Shown here: piece by piece, positions 36,910 to 45,105 of the stretch | Numbering within the stretch: position 1 is the stretch's first letter | How the letters are laid out: each line of letters begins with the position of its first letter | Source of the DNA: an uncultured Prevotella sp. | Lineage (GTDB): Bacteria > Bacteroidota > Bacteroidia > Bacteroidales > Bacteroidaceae | DNA length: 64,000 bases | Direction of reading: 5' to 3' | Assembly (NCBI GenBank): GCA_900546575.1 | Contig: URDM01000002.1 | Span: 1-64,000, forward strand | Program-made: the position numbers and the translations under genes | The notes under the pieces: model-generated | Told to the model about the DNA's origin: nothing | The model's input: the letters and a program-made list of their open reading frames with translations, nothing else | Databases searched by the model: none

Positions 36910-37074
36910 AAAGCCCCACCCCCGGCCCCTCCCCCGTAGGGAGGGGAGTGATATGCACTACTTGCTATAGAAATCTTGCTATAGAATTCTTGCTATTGAT
37001 TATTAGAATAAACTCGCAAGTGGCAAAGCATACCGCTCCCCTCCCTACGGGGGAGGGGCCGGGGGTGGGGCTTT
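36910..37074. repeat. 39-bp perfect inverted repeat with 87-bp spacer
   Basis: Arms 36910-36948 and 37036-37074 are exact reverse complements, GC-rich (AAAGCCCCACCCCCGGCCCC and so on), around an AT-rich spacer holding CTTGCTATAGAA-type repeats. It sits between PL8 and the convergent DNA glycosylase gene. Further degenerate GGGCTTT units follow to about 37135. A half copy is at 47251-47293. No ORF. Confidence 0.85.
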
Positions 37075-37126
37075 TTCCTCTATGCAGAGGGGCTGGGGGT
37101 AGGGCTTTTGGGGGCTTTATTGGGCT

Positions 37127-37696
37127 TTATAGGGCTAACAACCTCCCATAATACTCCGCCTTCTTCTCTACCTTTAGCGGATAAGCCCTTGAGCTGCTTG
37201 GCATTCGCCAGAGCCTCAACATTCTTCCTTCAAATTCAAACTCCACATATTCTCCTACACGTGGTTCGTCTTTAATGTCGAAACACTCGCGCAGCACGTC
37301 AGTAGCCTTTTGTCCAGTTGTTACAATGGCTTCAAGACATGGCAATGAGCGTACCATAGCTTTGAGGTCGGTAGGCTCAACCACCTCCAGGTCTTTGTCG
37401 GCAGCAGTATTCTTCAGTCGGCGCACAGCCGTAGCTGTGTCGTACATGCCAATGCCTTTGGCTGTGAGAAAATCGATAATCTCATTCAAACGGAATGTCT
37501 TATGCTCAACATCCACAAAGTGGAGCTTGTCAGCAAAGAAGCACAAGCCAAATATTCGCCACATATCGTTGGTGAAGTTGGGATAATAGAAACGCATAGA
37601 CCAGCGCTTCTCGGCTGGCGGAAAACTGCCAAGCATCAGCAGACGACAGCCTTCGGGAAGAAAAGGCTTAAAGGGATGACGTTCGATGGAGCACAT
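37127..37696 (-). CDS. Uracil-DNA glycosylase superfamily protein
   Basis: A 189-residue DNA-repair protein of the Mug/DNA-deoxyinosine glycosylase type. Motif LLMLGSFPPAEKRWSMRFYY at about residues 19-38 matches the family's active-site strand, and LRLWRMPSSSRAY near the C-terminus matches the second DNA-binding motif (LPSxSxA). It should excise a deaminated base, uracil or hypoxanthine. I start at ATG 37696; a longer frame would add 18 residues translated from an AT heptad repeat. Its leader has the same hairpin-plus-heptad pattern as folA, folE and pssA. Confidence 0.87.
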   Translation of the reverse strand: MCSIERHPFKPFLPEGCRLLMLGSFPPAEKRWSMRFYYPNFTNDMWRIFGLCFFADKLHFVDVEHKTFRLNEIIDFLTAKGIGMYDTATAVRRLKNTAADKDLEVVEPTDLKAMVRSLPCLEAIVTTGQKATDVLRECFDIKDEPRVGEYVEFEFEGRMLRLWRMPSSSRAYPLKVEKKAEYYGRLLAL

Positions 37697-37749
37697 ATTG
37701 AGTTTTGAATTTTGAATTTTGAGTTTTGAATTGGTGCGGCTTTGCCGCA
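37697..37749 (-). repeat. Hairpin-plus-heptad leader of the DNA glycosylase gene
   Basis: On the minus strand the palindrome TGCGGC-AAA-GCCGCA (37735-37749) is followed by AT heptads of the type TCAAAAT and then the ATG. The hairpin starts 53 nt before the ATG, close to the spacing at folA and folE. The remaining 37750-37960 is AT-rich and shows no gene. Confidence 0.75.
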
Positions 37750-37964
37750 TTTTGATTTATTGAATTACGAATTGTCGAGCCTTGGATTACGATTGACATA
37801 TACATTATTATATATATGACACTCATTTTATTACGACATGCTCTTCATTTGTTACGATATACTCTTTTTACTTATTAGTACATATACTATTAGTTGATAT
37901 AGACTACAAAATTAATGAAATAAATCGGGTGAAGAGCAAAAAACGAAATATTCTTGGTTATAAA

Positions 37965-37996
37965 TTTGCAAGATACAAAAAAAGTACGTACCTTTG
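37965..37996 (+). promoter_or_regulatory. Promoter of tRNA-Lys
   Basis: TTTG (37965-37968), a 20-base spacer and TACCTTTG (37989-37996) match the Bacteroidetes consensus, 33 bases before the tRNA. Confidence 0.7.
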
Positions 37997-38028
37997 CACT
38001 CGCTTTTGAAACATAAGGCAAACACGGA

Positions 38029-38101
38029 GATCCGCTAGCTCAGCTGGTAGAGCACAACACTTTTAATGTTGGGGTCATGGGTTCGAGCCCCATGCGGATC
38101 A
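38029..38101 (+). tRNA. tRNA-Lys (anticodon TTT)
   Basis: 73 nt folding as a cloverleaf. The acceptor stem is GATCCGC (38029-38035) with GCGGATC (38094-38100) and discriminator A. The anticodon stem CAACA/TGTTG carries the loop CTTTTAA, giving anticodon TTT. The T arm contains GGTTCGAGCCC. CCA is not encoded. Confidence 0.97.
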
Positions 38102-38102
38102 C

Positions 38103-38138
38103 AAAAAAAGGACTTTACTTCGGTAAAGTCCTTTTTTT
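38103..38138 (+). terminator. Terminator of tRNA-Lys
   Basis: Perfect stem AAGGACTTTAC/GTAAAGTCCTT with a TTCG tetraloop (38119-38122), flanked by A- and T-runs, directly after the tRNA. From here to 38350 the sequence holds only degenerate AGGTTAGTTTTA repeats and no gene. Confidence 0.92.
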
Positions 38139-38350
38139 TGTGTTTCTACGCATGTTTGCGTTTTTCAATCATGCAATGTATGCTAATCATTCACTTTCGA
38201 AGCAAAAAGATTGTTTTAGTAAATGTTTTAATGGTTTATTAGTTAGTTTAAGGTTTAAGGTTAGTTTTAGGTTAGTTTTAAGAATTTGAAAACGGGTTTG
38301 TCGGGAGGCACACCTTTTTTTATGCCCTAATGTTAAGTTTATAGAAATAA

Positions 38351-38497
38351 GTGCAGAAAAATGTAGAAGAGAGGCTGTTTTATGTGCAGAAAAATGTATC
38401 TTTGTACGTAAATTATATGCAGAAAAATGTATCTTAGCACACAAATTATGTGCAGAAAAATGTATTCAAACATCATTTTTATGTGCAGAAAAATGTT
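38351..38497 (+). repeat. Five 15-nt repeats at exact 33-bp spacing upstream of the DUF4143 ATPase gene
   Basis: GTGCAGAAAAATGTA (one base changes in copies 3 and 5) begins at 38351, 38384, 38417, 38450 and 38483, every 33 bp. The 18-nt spacers differ from each other. TATCTTTG at 38397-38404, a good -7 promoter element, overlaps the end of the second unit. The last unit ends 9 bases before the ATG at 38507. A regular array like this looks like phased protein-binding sites. Confidence 0.85.
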
Positions 38498-38506
38498 AGC
38501 ACCATT

Positions 38507-39787
38507 ATGGAAAGACATGTATTACAGCAACTTAAAGAATGGAAAGAGCGTAAAGACAGGAAACCTCTTATTGTAAATGGAGCGAGACAAGTAGGAAAGA
38601 CTTGGGCTTTACGCGAGTTTGCCAAACGCGAATACGCCAAGGAAGCATATATTATATGCCGCAAAAACGAACTTGTTGAACAAGTTTTCAAACAAGATTT
38701 CAACGTTGAGAGGATTTTACTTTCTCTCAGCGCCATTATCCATGTCGACATTACTCCAGGAGATACACTCATCATCTTGGATGAAGTGCAGGAAATACCA
38801 GAAGCCATTGAAGCCTTGAAGTATTTCTGCGAGAATGCTCCGGAATATCATATTGCAGTAGCTGGTTCCTTATTAGGTATCTCATTGCATCATAATGTTT
38901 CATATCCAGTAGGCAAAGTGAATGAAATAGACATGTACCCGATGAGTTATGGAGAATTTCTTTTAGCCAAAGGCGAGAAACAATGTTATAAACTTTTGGA
39001 AGAAAAGAACTTTGAAATAACCAACTTACTGCACGAAAAATACGTAGATCTTCTTCGTCAATATTATTACGTGGGAGGCATGCCTGAAGCTGTGAAGGAA
39101 TATGTTGAATCTGGAGCACTTAAAGAAGTAAGAAGAATACAAAAGGAGATACTTAAAGGCTATGAGCGTGATTTCTCAAAACATTCGCCCAAAGAACAAA
39201 CAGAACGAATAAAAATGGTATGGAGGAGTATTCCATCCCAACTATTCAAGAACAACAAGAAATTCATATATGGTGCACTTCGACAAGGTGCAAGAGCTAA
39301 AGACTTTGAGATTGCCATAGAATGGTTAGTTAATTCAGGTCTTCTCTATAAGGTATCAAGATGTACTAAACCTGCTCTGCCCTTGGATATTTATGAAGAT
39401 TTTTCTGTATTCAAACTATATCTGTTGGATATAGGATTATTGGGAGCGATGGTCAATGTTGACCCTGCACAGATTCTTATTAATAATCAAATCTTCTCTG
39501 AATATAAAGGAGGAATGACTGAAGAATATGTATTGCAGGAAATGAAGAGCCGAAACATCTCACCGATATATTATCATAAGACAGATGATTCACGCTTGGA
39601 ATTAGATTTTGTAATACAATATAATGGGAAGCTGTTGCCTATTGAAGTAAAGGCAGAGGGTAATGTAAGGGCAAACTCACTAATGTCCCTTCTCAAAGCC
39701 AACCCAGACTTACAAGCAGTAAGATTATCTATGCTTCCCTATAAACAACAAGAACAACTTTTCTGTGTTCCGTTGTATGTTATATAA
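38507..39787 (+). CDS. AAA ATPase with C-terminal DUF4143 domain
   Basis: A 426-residue protein. The N-terminal half is a AAA ATPase: Walker A IVNGARQVGKTWALREF (about 24-40), Walker B DTLIILDEVQEIPEAIEA, sensor AVAGSLLGISLHH. The C-terminal half is DUF4143, including DDSRLELDFVIQYNGKLLPI with IEVKAE, a PD-(D/E)xK-nuclease-like D...ExK pattern. Families like this are common and often horizontally spread in Bacteroidetes; their role is unknown, with DNA-related or defence functions proposed. I start at ATG 38507; the longer frame from GTG 38450 would translate two of the repeats. AT-rich relative to its neighbours, which suggests transfer. Confidence 0.88.
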   Translation: MERHVLQQLKEWKERKDRKPLIVNGARQVGKTWALREFAKREYAKEAYIICRKNELVEQVFKQDFNVERILLSLSAIIHVDITPGDTLIILDEVQEIPEAIEALKYFCENAPEYHIAVAGSLLGISLHHNVSYPVGKVNEIDMYPMSYGEFLLAKGEKQCYKLLEEKNFEITNLLHEKYVDLLRQYYYVGGMPEAVKEYVESGALKEVRRIQKEILKGYERDFSKHSPKEQTERIKMVWRSIPSQLFKNNKKFIYGALRQGARAKDFEIAIEWLVNSGLLYKVSRCTKPALPLDIYEDFSVFKLYLLDIGLLGAMVNVDPAQILINNQIFSEYKGGMTEEYVLQEMKSRNISPIYYHKTDDSRLELDFVIQYNGKLLPIEVKAEGNVRANSLMSLLKANPDLQAVRLSMLPYKQQEQLFCVPLYVI

Positions 39788-39802
39788 CCGCACATAATTA
39801 AT

Positions 39803-39838
39803 AAAGCTTGCAGATAAGTGTACTTATCTGCAAGCTTT
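39803..39838. terminator. Bidirectional terminator between the ATPase and YitT genes
   Basis: A 17-bp perfect inverted repeat (39803-39819 and 39822-39838, AAAGCTTGCAGATAAGT) with A- and T-runs at its ends, between two convergent genes. Confidence 0.85.
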
Positions 39839-39841
39839 TTG

Positions 39842-40777
39842 TTATTCTTTATTCTGCCGCACCTTCTCGCGCAACTCCTTCAGATTGAGCTTTCGATGTG
39901 CCTTGACGTGGTCGAAGCCTCTACCGTACACACCCACCACAGCCGACTGAGCCACAAATGCGTTGGGGTCAATCTCGTCGATAAGCTCGAAGATGAAGTT
40001 CGACTCGCTCTTTTTGGCTATACAGAATATCACCTTTATGTCTTTCTTTGTATAGAAACCGTTGCCATTGAGCATAGAGCAGCCACGGTCGGCTATCTGG
40101 TTTATCGCCTCGCCTATCTCCTGATACTTGTCGGAGATGATGAAAAACTGCACGCTTCGGCGCAGAGAGTTGACCAAATGGTCGACTACAAACGAGATGA
40201 CAAACAGCAATACGTAGCCATAAAGCACCTTCTCCCAGTCGCGCAACACCACATACGACGAAGTGATGATGGTGAGGTCGCATAAGAGGATGATGTGTCC
40301 GAGCGACACGTCGCGATACTTATTCACCATTGCGGCAATGACGTCAGAGCCACCGGTAGAACCGCCTGCCGACAATCCCAAGCCTACGCTGGTGCCTAAG
40401 AACACGGCGCCTACCATACACGCCATAAATTTCTGGTCGGCAAGGAGGTGAAGGTCGGGCGGCATGATGCTCTGCAACACGGTAGAAGCAAGTGTGAAGA
40501 CTACCACACCGTATATGGTCTTGGCGCAGAAACGCCATCCCAGCACCTTCAGAGCCACTATGAGCAGCACTGCGTTGAGCGCAAAGAAGGTGTCCTGAAC
40601 GGGTATTCCCGTTCCCCAGTACACTATCGATGCCACACCGATGATGCCACCCGTAGTGATTTCGTTGGGCAGCAGGAACAGGTTAAGACCTATAACGCCC
40701 AACATCATGGCGATAGTGATGATACCATAGTCGCGCAACTGGCGCATCAACTTACCTTTGTTTCTTCTTGAATGCAT
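39842..40777 (-). CDS. YitT family membrane protein (DUF161 and DUF2179)
   Basis: A 311-residue inner-membrane protein. About five or six hydrophobic segments fill residues 15-205 (YGIITIAMMLGVIGLNLFLL, GGIIGVASIVYWGTGIPV, and GLSAGGSTGGSDVIAAMV with the family's glycine-rich signature). A C-terminal soluble DUF2179 domain (about 220-300) follows, ending VYGRGFDHVKAHRKLNL. Transport function is suspected but not established. ATG 40747 is an alternative start. A lone gene. Confidence 0.92.
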   Translation of the reverse strand: MHSRRNKGKLMRQLRDYGIITIAMMLGVIGLNLFLLPNEITTGGIIGVASIVYWGTGIPVQDTFFALNAVLLIVALKVLGWRFCAKTIYGVVVFTLASTVLQSIMPPDLHLLADQKFMACMVGAVFLGTSVGLGLSAGGSTGGSDVIAAMVNKYRDVSLGHIILLCDLTIITSSYVVLRDWEKVLYGYVLLFVISFVVDHLVNSLRRSVQFFIISDKYQEIGEAINQIADRGCSMLNGNGFYTKKDIKVIFCIAKKSESNFIFELIDEIDPNAFVAQSAVVGVYGRGFDHVKAHRKLNLKELREKVRQNKE

Positions 40778-40928
40778 AAATTGTTGATTTGTTTAGATCA
40801 GTTTTTCTAACTAAAATAGTTTGTATGCAAAGTTAATAAGAATAACCAAAAACTACAAGTATTTCCGTGTTCAACGTATTGCAAAGCTGCTTATTTCGAA
40901 ATAAATAAGTCATAAAGTTCACTTCGGC

Positions 40929-40959
40929 TTTGCCAATTGACAATCATACACTAAATTTG
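40929..40959 (+). promoter_or_regulatory. Promoter of the GH3 gene
   Basis: TTTG (40929-40932), a 19-base spacer and TAAATTTG (40952-40959) match the consensus, 32 bases before the ATG at 40992. Confidence 0.7.
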
Positions 40960-40991
40960 CAGATGATAACCAAAACAATACATTTATCATC

Positions 40992-43241
40992 ATGAAGCAT
41001 ATCCTAACATCTTGGCTGCTTGCCATGTGTGCCATGACAGCAAGCGCTCAGCAGACTCCCGTATATCTTGACGATACAAAGCCTATTGAACAGCGTATCG
41101 ACGACGCTTTAGCCCGAATGACTCTTCAAGAGAAAATACGTGTAATACATGCGCAGAGCAAATTCTCATCGGCTGGAATACCACGCTTGGGATTTCCCGA
41201 CTTCTGGACAGATGATGGTCCTCACGGTGTCAGACCAGACGTTTTATGGGACGAATGGAGGCAAGCGGGACAGTCAAACGACTCGTGCGTTGCCTTCCCC
41301 GCTCTTACTTGTCTTGCTGCAACATGGAATCCAAGCCTCTCCATGCTCTACGGCAAGAGCCTTGGCGAGGAAGCTCTGTATCGTGGTAAGGACATGATAC
41401 TCGGACCGGGAGTGAACATCAACCGCACTCCGCTTGCCGGACGCAACTTCGAATATATGGGTGAAGACCCTTACCTGACATCTACCATGGTTGTGCCTTA
41501 CGTACAGGGACTACAGTCGATGGGCGTTTCGGCATGTGTCAAGCACTACTGCCTGAACAACGACGAGGAATATCGCCATCAAGTGAATGTCGTAGTGAGC
41601 GACCGCGCCCTGCACGAAATATATCTGCCTGCATTCAAGGCTGCCGTAGAGCAAGGCAAGGCGTGGGCGATAATGGGCGCATACAATCTCTATAAAAACC
41701 AGCACAACTGTCACAACCAGTACACGCTCAAAAGAATATTGAAGGGCGACTGGGCTTTCGACGGCGTGGTAGTGAGCGACTGGGGAGGTTGTCACGACAC
41801 CGATCAGGCCGTAAAGAATGGTCTTGACATAGAATTCGGAACATGGACCAACGGTATGTCGACCAACAGAAGCAACGCATACGACTTATACTATCTTGCC
41901 ACACCATATATACAAGGTATAAAGAGTGGCAAATATAACACACGCGAACTCGACGACAAGGTGCGCCGTGTGCTGCGTCTGTTCTATCGTACTACAATGA
42001 ACCGACAGCGTCCTCACGGATTCCTGTGCTCGGAGTCGCACTACGAGGCAGCCCGACAGATAGCCAATGAGGGCATTGTGCTGCTTCAGAACCGCAACAA
42101 CGTGCTGCCTATCGACCGCAACAAGGCAAAGCGAATACTCATTGTCGGCGAGAATGCCATTAAGATGATGACCGTAGGCGGAGGTTCGTCGTCACTTAAA
42201 GTGCAGCACGAGATTCTTCCTATAGACGGATTGCGAGCCAAATTCGGCAATACGGCTGAGATAGAATATGCACGTGGATACGTGGGTGACGTTACGGGCG
42301 AATTCGACGGAGTGAAGACTGGTCAGAACCTGAACGACAAACGCTCGGCAAAGACACTTATAGCCGAGGCTGTAGAGAAAGCCAAGAATGCCGACTATGT
42401 CATTATGATTGGCGGACTCAACAAGGCTGGCTATCAAGACTGCGAGGGACACGACCGCAAGCAATACGGATTGCCGTACGAACAGGACCGCCTCATTGAG
42501 GCTCTTGCAAAAGTAACCGACCGCCTTATATACGTCAACGTGTCGGGCAACGCCGTTGCCATGCCATGGAAAGAAAAGGTGGAAGCCATCGTTCAGAGCT
42601 GTTTTATCGGCTCGGAAGCAGGCAATGCCATTGCCGACGTGCTTGCAGGCGATGCCAATCCGAGCGGCAAGCTGCCCTTCACATGGTATGCAAGCCTCAA
42701 CGATTGTGGCGCTCACGCCCTGAAAACCTACCCCGGCACATGGCGCAACACCAACGACAAGGCTGTAGGTTTTGATAAAGTGATTGACGAGGAATACAAG
42801 GAAGGCATATACGTAGGCTACCGCTGGACCGACAAGCACAACATCAAACCTACGTTTGCATTCGGTCACGGACTGAGCTACACTACGTTCAGCATCAGCA
42901 ACCTGCGCCTCTCGTCGAAGGAAATGACCCGCGACGGCAAACTTACATTCACCGTAACTGTGAAGAATACCGGAACAAGACGTGGCGCGGAGACTGTACA
43001 GCTGTACATCAAGGACATAAAGCCGACCATTGACCGTCCCGTCAAGGAGCTAAAGGGCTTTAAGAAGATATGGCTGGACGCTGGCGAACAGCAGGATGTA
43101 GACATAACAATCGACAACTCTGCCCTCGCCTACTACGACGAAGCCACAAGCGCATGGAAATCGGACAACGGAGAATTTGAAGCACTTATAGGTAACGCAT
43201 CCGACAACATTACCCTTAAGGGCAGATTCGCATTGAAATAA
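40992..43241 (+). CDS. Glycoside hydrolase family 3 (beta-glucosidase or beta-xylosidase type)
   Basis: A 749-residue exported enzyme (signal peptide to about 20, TASAQQTP). The N-terminal TIM barrel contains DALARMTLQEKI, FWTDDGPHGVRP, the substrate-binding KHYCLNNDEE, and the nucleophile aspartate in FDGVVVSDWGGCHD. A second alpha/beta sandwich follows (VDRNK-type linker, NASGNAVAMPW), then a C-terminal fibronectin-III-like domain (LTFTVTVKNTGTRRGAETVQ). It removes single sugars from beta-linked oligosaccharides in the periplasm. Specificity is not readable. Its position next to the kdu operon suggests glycan use, but it has its own promoter and faces the operon. Confidence 0.93.
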   Translation: MKHILTSWLLAMCAMTASAQQTPVYLDDTKPIEQRIDDALARMTLQEKIRVIHAQSKFSSAGIPRLGFPDFWTDDGPHGVRPDVLWDEWRQAGQSNDSCVAFPALTCLAATWNPSLSMLYGKSLGEEALYRGKDMILGPGVNINRTPLAGRNFEYMGEDPYLTSTMVVPYVQGLQSMGVSACVKHYCLNNDEEYRHQVNVVVSDRALHEIYLPAFKAAVEQGKAWAIMGAYNLYKNQHNCHNQYTLKRILKGDWAFDGVVVSDWGGCHDTDQAVKNGLDIEFGTWTNGMSTNRSNAYDLYYLATPYIQGIKSGKYNTRELDDKVRRVLRLFYRTTMNRQRPHGFLCSESHYEAARQIANEGIVLLQNRNNVLPIDRNKAKRILIVGENAIKMMTVGGGSSSLKVQHEILPIDGLRAKFGNTAEIEYARGYVGDVTGEFDGVKTGQNLNDKRSAKTLIAEAVEKAKNADYVIMIGGLNKAGYQDCEGHDRKQYGLPYEQDRLIEALAKVTDRLIYVNVSGNAVAMPWKEKVEAIVQSCFIGSEAGNAIADVLAGDANPSGKLPFTWYASLNDCGAHALKTYPGTWRNTNDKAVGFDKVIDEEYKEGIYVGYRWTDKHNIKPTFAFGHGLSYTTFSISNLRLSSKEMTRDGKLTFTVTVKNTGTRRGAETVQLYIKDIKPTIDRPVKELKGFKKIWLDAGEQQDVDITIDNSALAYYDEATSAWKSDNGEFEALIGNASDNITLKGRFALK

Positions 43242-43301
43242 GGTTAATCCGACATTTCGATACATATATATTTATCATTACAAGACAACAAGTAATATAC
43301 A

Positions 43302-43336
43302 AAAATAGCCCAGAGCATATTGCCCTGGGCTATTTT
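43302..43336. terminator. Bidirectional terminator between GH3 and kduD
   Basis: Arms AAAATAGCCCAG (43302-43313) and CTGGGCTATTTT (43325-43336), A- and T-tailed, between convergent genes. Confidence 0.85.
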
Positions 43337-43352
43337 AGTATATAAATGACGA

Positions 43353-44147
43353 TTAAGGCTGCTTGCCAATGTAAGCCAAGATACCGCCGTCAACGTAAAG
43401 GATATGACCGTTTACGAAGTTAGAGGCATCGCTTGCGAGGAAAACAACGGGACCCATCAAGTCCTCGGGAGTACCCCAACGTGCAGCAGGAGTCTTAGCT
43501 ACGATGAAGCTGTCGAACGGATGACGTGAGCCGTCAGCCTGACGCTCGCGCAAAGGAGCAGTCTGAGGAGTAGCAATGTAGCCCGGGCCGATACCATTGC
43601 ACTGTATGTTGTATTCGCCGAACTCTGAACAGATGTTGCGTGTGAGCATCTTCAAGCCACCCTTTGCAGCTGCGTATGCCGAAACAGTCTCACGACCAAG
43701 CTCTGACATCATTGAGCAGATGTTGATAATCTTGCCGTGTCCCTTCTCCTTCATACCAGGAATGACAGCCTTAGAAACGATGAACGGAGCGTTGAGGTCG
43801 ATGTCGACAACCTGACGGAAGTCCTCTACCGACATCTCAGTCATAGGAATACGCTTGATGATACCAGCGTTGTTAACGAGGATGTCAATAACACCCAGTT
43901 CCTTATTGATGTCGGCTACCATAGCCTTTACCTGCTCTTCATCGGTAACATCGCAGATATATCCATGAGCCTCGATGCCCTTAGCCTTATAGTCGGCAAG
44001 AGCCTGATCCATGTGGTGCTGTGAACGGCAGTTGAACGCGATCTTTGCGCCTGCATTGTACAGAGCTTCAGCCATAGCGAAACCGATGCCATAGGCTGCT
44101 CCAGTAACGAGGGCTACCTTGCCCTCAAGTGAAAACATTTTGTCCAT
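43353..44147 (-). CDS. kduD: 2-dehydro-3-deoxy-D-gluconate 5-dehydrogenase, SDR family
   Basis: A 264-residue NAD(P)-dependent short-chain dehydrogenase that reduces 3-deoxy-D-glycero-2,5-hexodiulosonate (DKII) to 2-keto-3-deoxygluconate (KDG). Evidence: FSLEGKVALVTGAAYGIG (cofactor loop), VNNAGI, the Ser around INICSMMSELG, catalytic YAAAKGG, and the C-terminal LASDASNFVNGHILYVDGG typical of KduD. It has no signal peptide, so it works in the cytoplasm. It is the last gene of the operon, 17 bases after kduI. Gluconate 5-dehydrogenase is the close alternative, but the neighbours favour KduD. Confidence 0.93.
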   Translation of the reverse strand: MDKMFSLEGKVALVTGAAYGIGFAMAEALYNAGAKIAFNCRSQHHMDQALADYKAKGIEAHGYICDVTDEEQVKAMVADINKELGVIDILVNNAGIIKRIPMTEMSVEDFRQVVDIDLNAPFIVSKAVIPGMKEKGHGKIINICSMMSELGRETVSAYAAAKGGLKMLTRNICSEFGEYNIQCNGIGPGYIATPQTAPLRERQADGSRHPFDSFIVAKTPAARWGTPEDLMGPVVFLASDASNFVNGHILYVDGGILAYIGKQP

Positions 44148-44164
44148 TGTTGTTACTTTTAGTT

Positions 44165-45082
44165 TTATTTCAAGTCAGTTGTCTGGATTTTCTGCATATC
44201 GCCGTAGTCGAGGTTCTCGCCTGCCATACCCCAGATGAATGTATAGTTGCTGGTACCGGCAGCGCAGTGAACCGACCATTGTGGAGAGATGACAGCCTGC
44301 TCGTTGTTCAGCCACATCGGACGGGTCTCCTGCGGCTCACCCATAATGTGACAAATGCGCTGACCTTCGGGTACGTTGAAGTAGAGATAGGTCTCCATAC
44401 GGCGCATGTGTGTGTGAGCCGGCATTGTGTTCCATACCGAACCGGTCTTCAGCTCGGTTACACCCATCTGCAACTGGCAAGTGCGTACACCAGCCACACC
44501 GTTGATGATGAGCTGATGTATAACACGGTCGTTGCTCTCGGCAAGCGAACCTGCCTTGATGTTCTTGGCTTCCTTCAGTGTGACGAGCTTTGTGGGGAAT
44601 GAAGTGTGAGCTGTAGCACTGTTCATATAGAACTTGGCAGGATTCTTGGGATCCTTGCTTGAGAGTGTGATGTTGTTAGGATTCTTCTCGGTAGAGCGTC
44701 CTACGTAGATGCCCTCCTGGAAGTTGAGGTCGTACTTCTTGCCGTCTACTGTTACAACACCAGGTCCGCCGATGTTAATAATACCCATCTCACGGTTCTC
44801 GAGGAATGTCTTGGCGAGCAGCGGCTCGATCGGTTCAATCTTGATAGGAGCGTCAACTGGCTCGGCACCGCCTATGAGGAAGCGGTCGTACATAGTGTAT
44901 GTCCAGTTAACTTCGTTGGGAGCGAATACCTTCTCTACCAAGAACTCCTTGCGCAAACGATCAGTTGTGTAGTGCTTGGCATCCTCCGGATGATTCGCCC
45001 AACGTACCTGATAGTTTACGGTCTGTGCCATTGCCGACATTGACATGAGGGCAACGGCTGCTGTGATGAATAATTTCTTCAT
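44165..45082 (-). CDS. kduI: 5-keto-4-deoxyuronate isomerase with an N-terminal signal peptide
   Basis: A 305-residue KduI, which interconverts 5-keto-4-deoxyuronate (DKI) and DKII. The body aligns in order with E. coli KduI ([50 protein letters not shown]). The metal ligands are kept: two His and the Glu in [11 protein letters not shown], and the late His in [11 protein letters not shown]. The oddity is the first 20 residues, [20 protein letters not shown], a textbook signal peptide with an AMA cleavage site, where the E. coli enzyme begins directly with the fold. The protein is therefore predicted to be periplasmic, unlike KduD downstream. Confidence 0.94.
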   Translation of the reverse strand: MKKLFITAAVALMSMSAMAQTVNYQVRWANHPEDAKHYTTDRLRKEFLVEKVFAPNEVNWTYTMYDRFLIGGAEPVDAPIKIEPIEPLLAKTFLENREMGIINIGGPGVVTVDGKKYDLNFQEGIYVGRSTEKNPNNITLSSKDPKNPAKFYMNSATAHTSFPTKLVTLKEAKNIKAGSLAESNDRVIHQLIINGVAGVRTCQLQMGVTELKTGSVWNTMPAHTHMRRMETYLYFNVPEGQRICHIMGEPQETRPMWLNNEQAVISPQWSVHCAAGTSNYTFIWGMAGENLDYGDMQKIQTTDLK

Positions 45083-45105
45083 TTATCTATTGTTTGATTT
45101 TAGAT

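Noticed and set aside
38351..38497. Repeats with regular spacers that might be a mini CRISPR
   Set aside because: The repeat is only 15 nt and the spacers 18 nt, far below CRISPR sizes; the array overlaps a promoter and no cas genes are nearby.
40992..43241. GH3 gene as part of the kdu operon
   Set aside because: It is on the opposite strand, has its own promoter, and a bidirectional terminator separates it from kduD.
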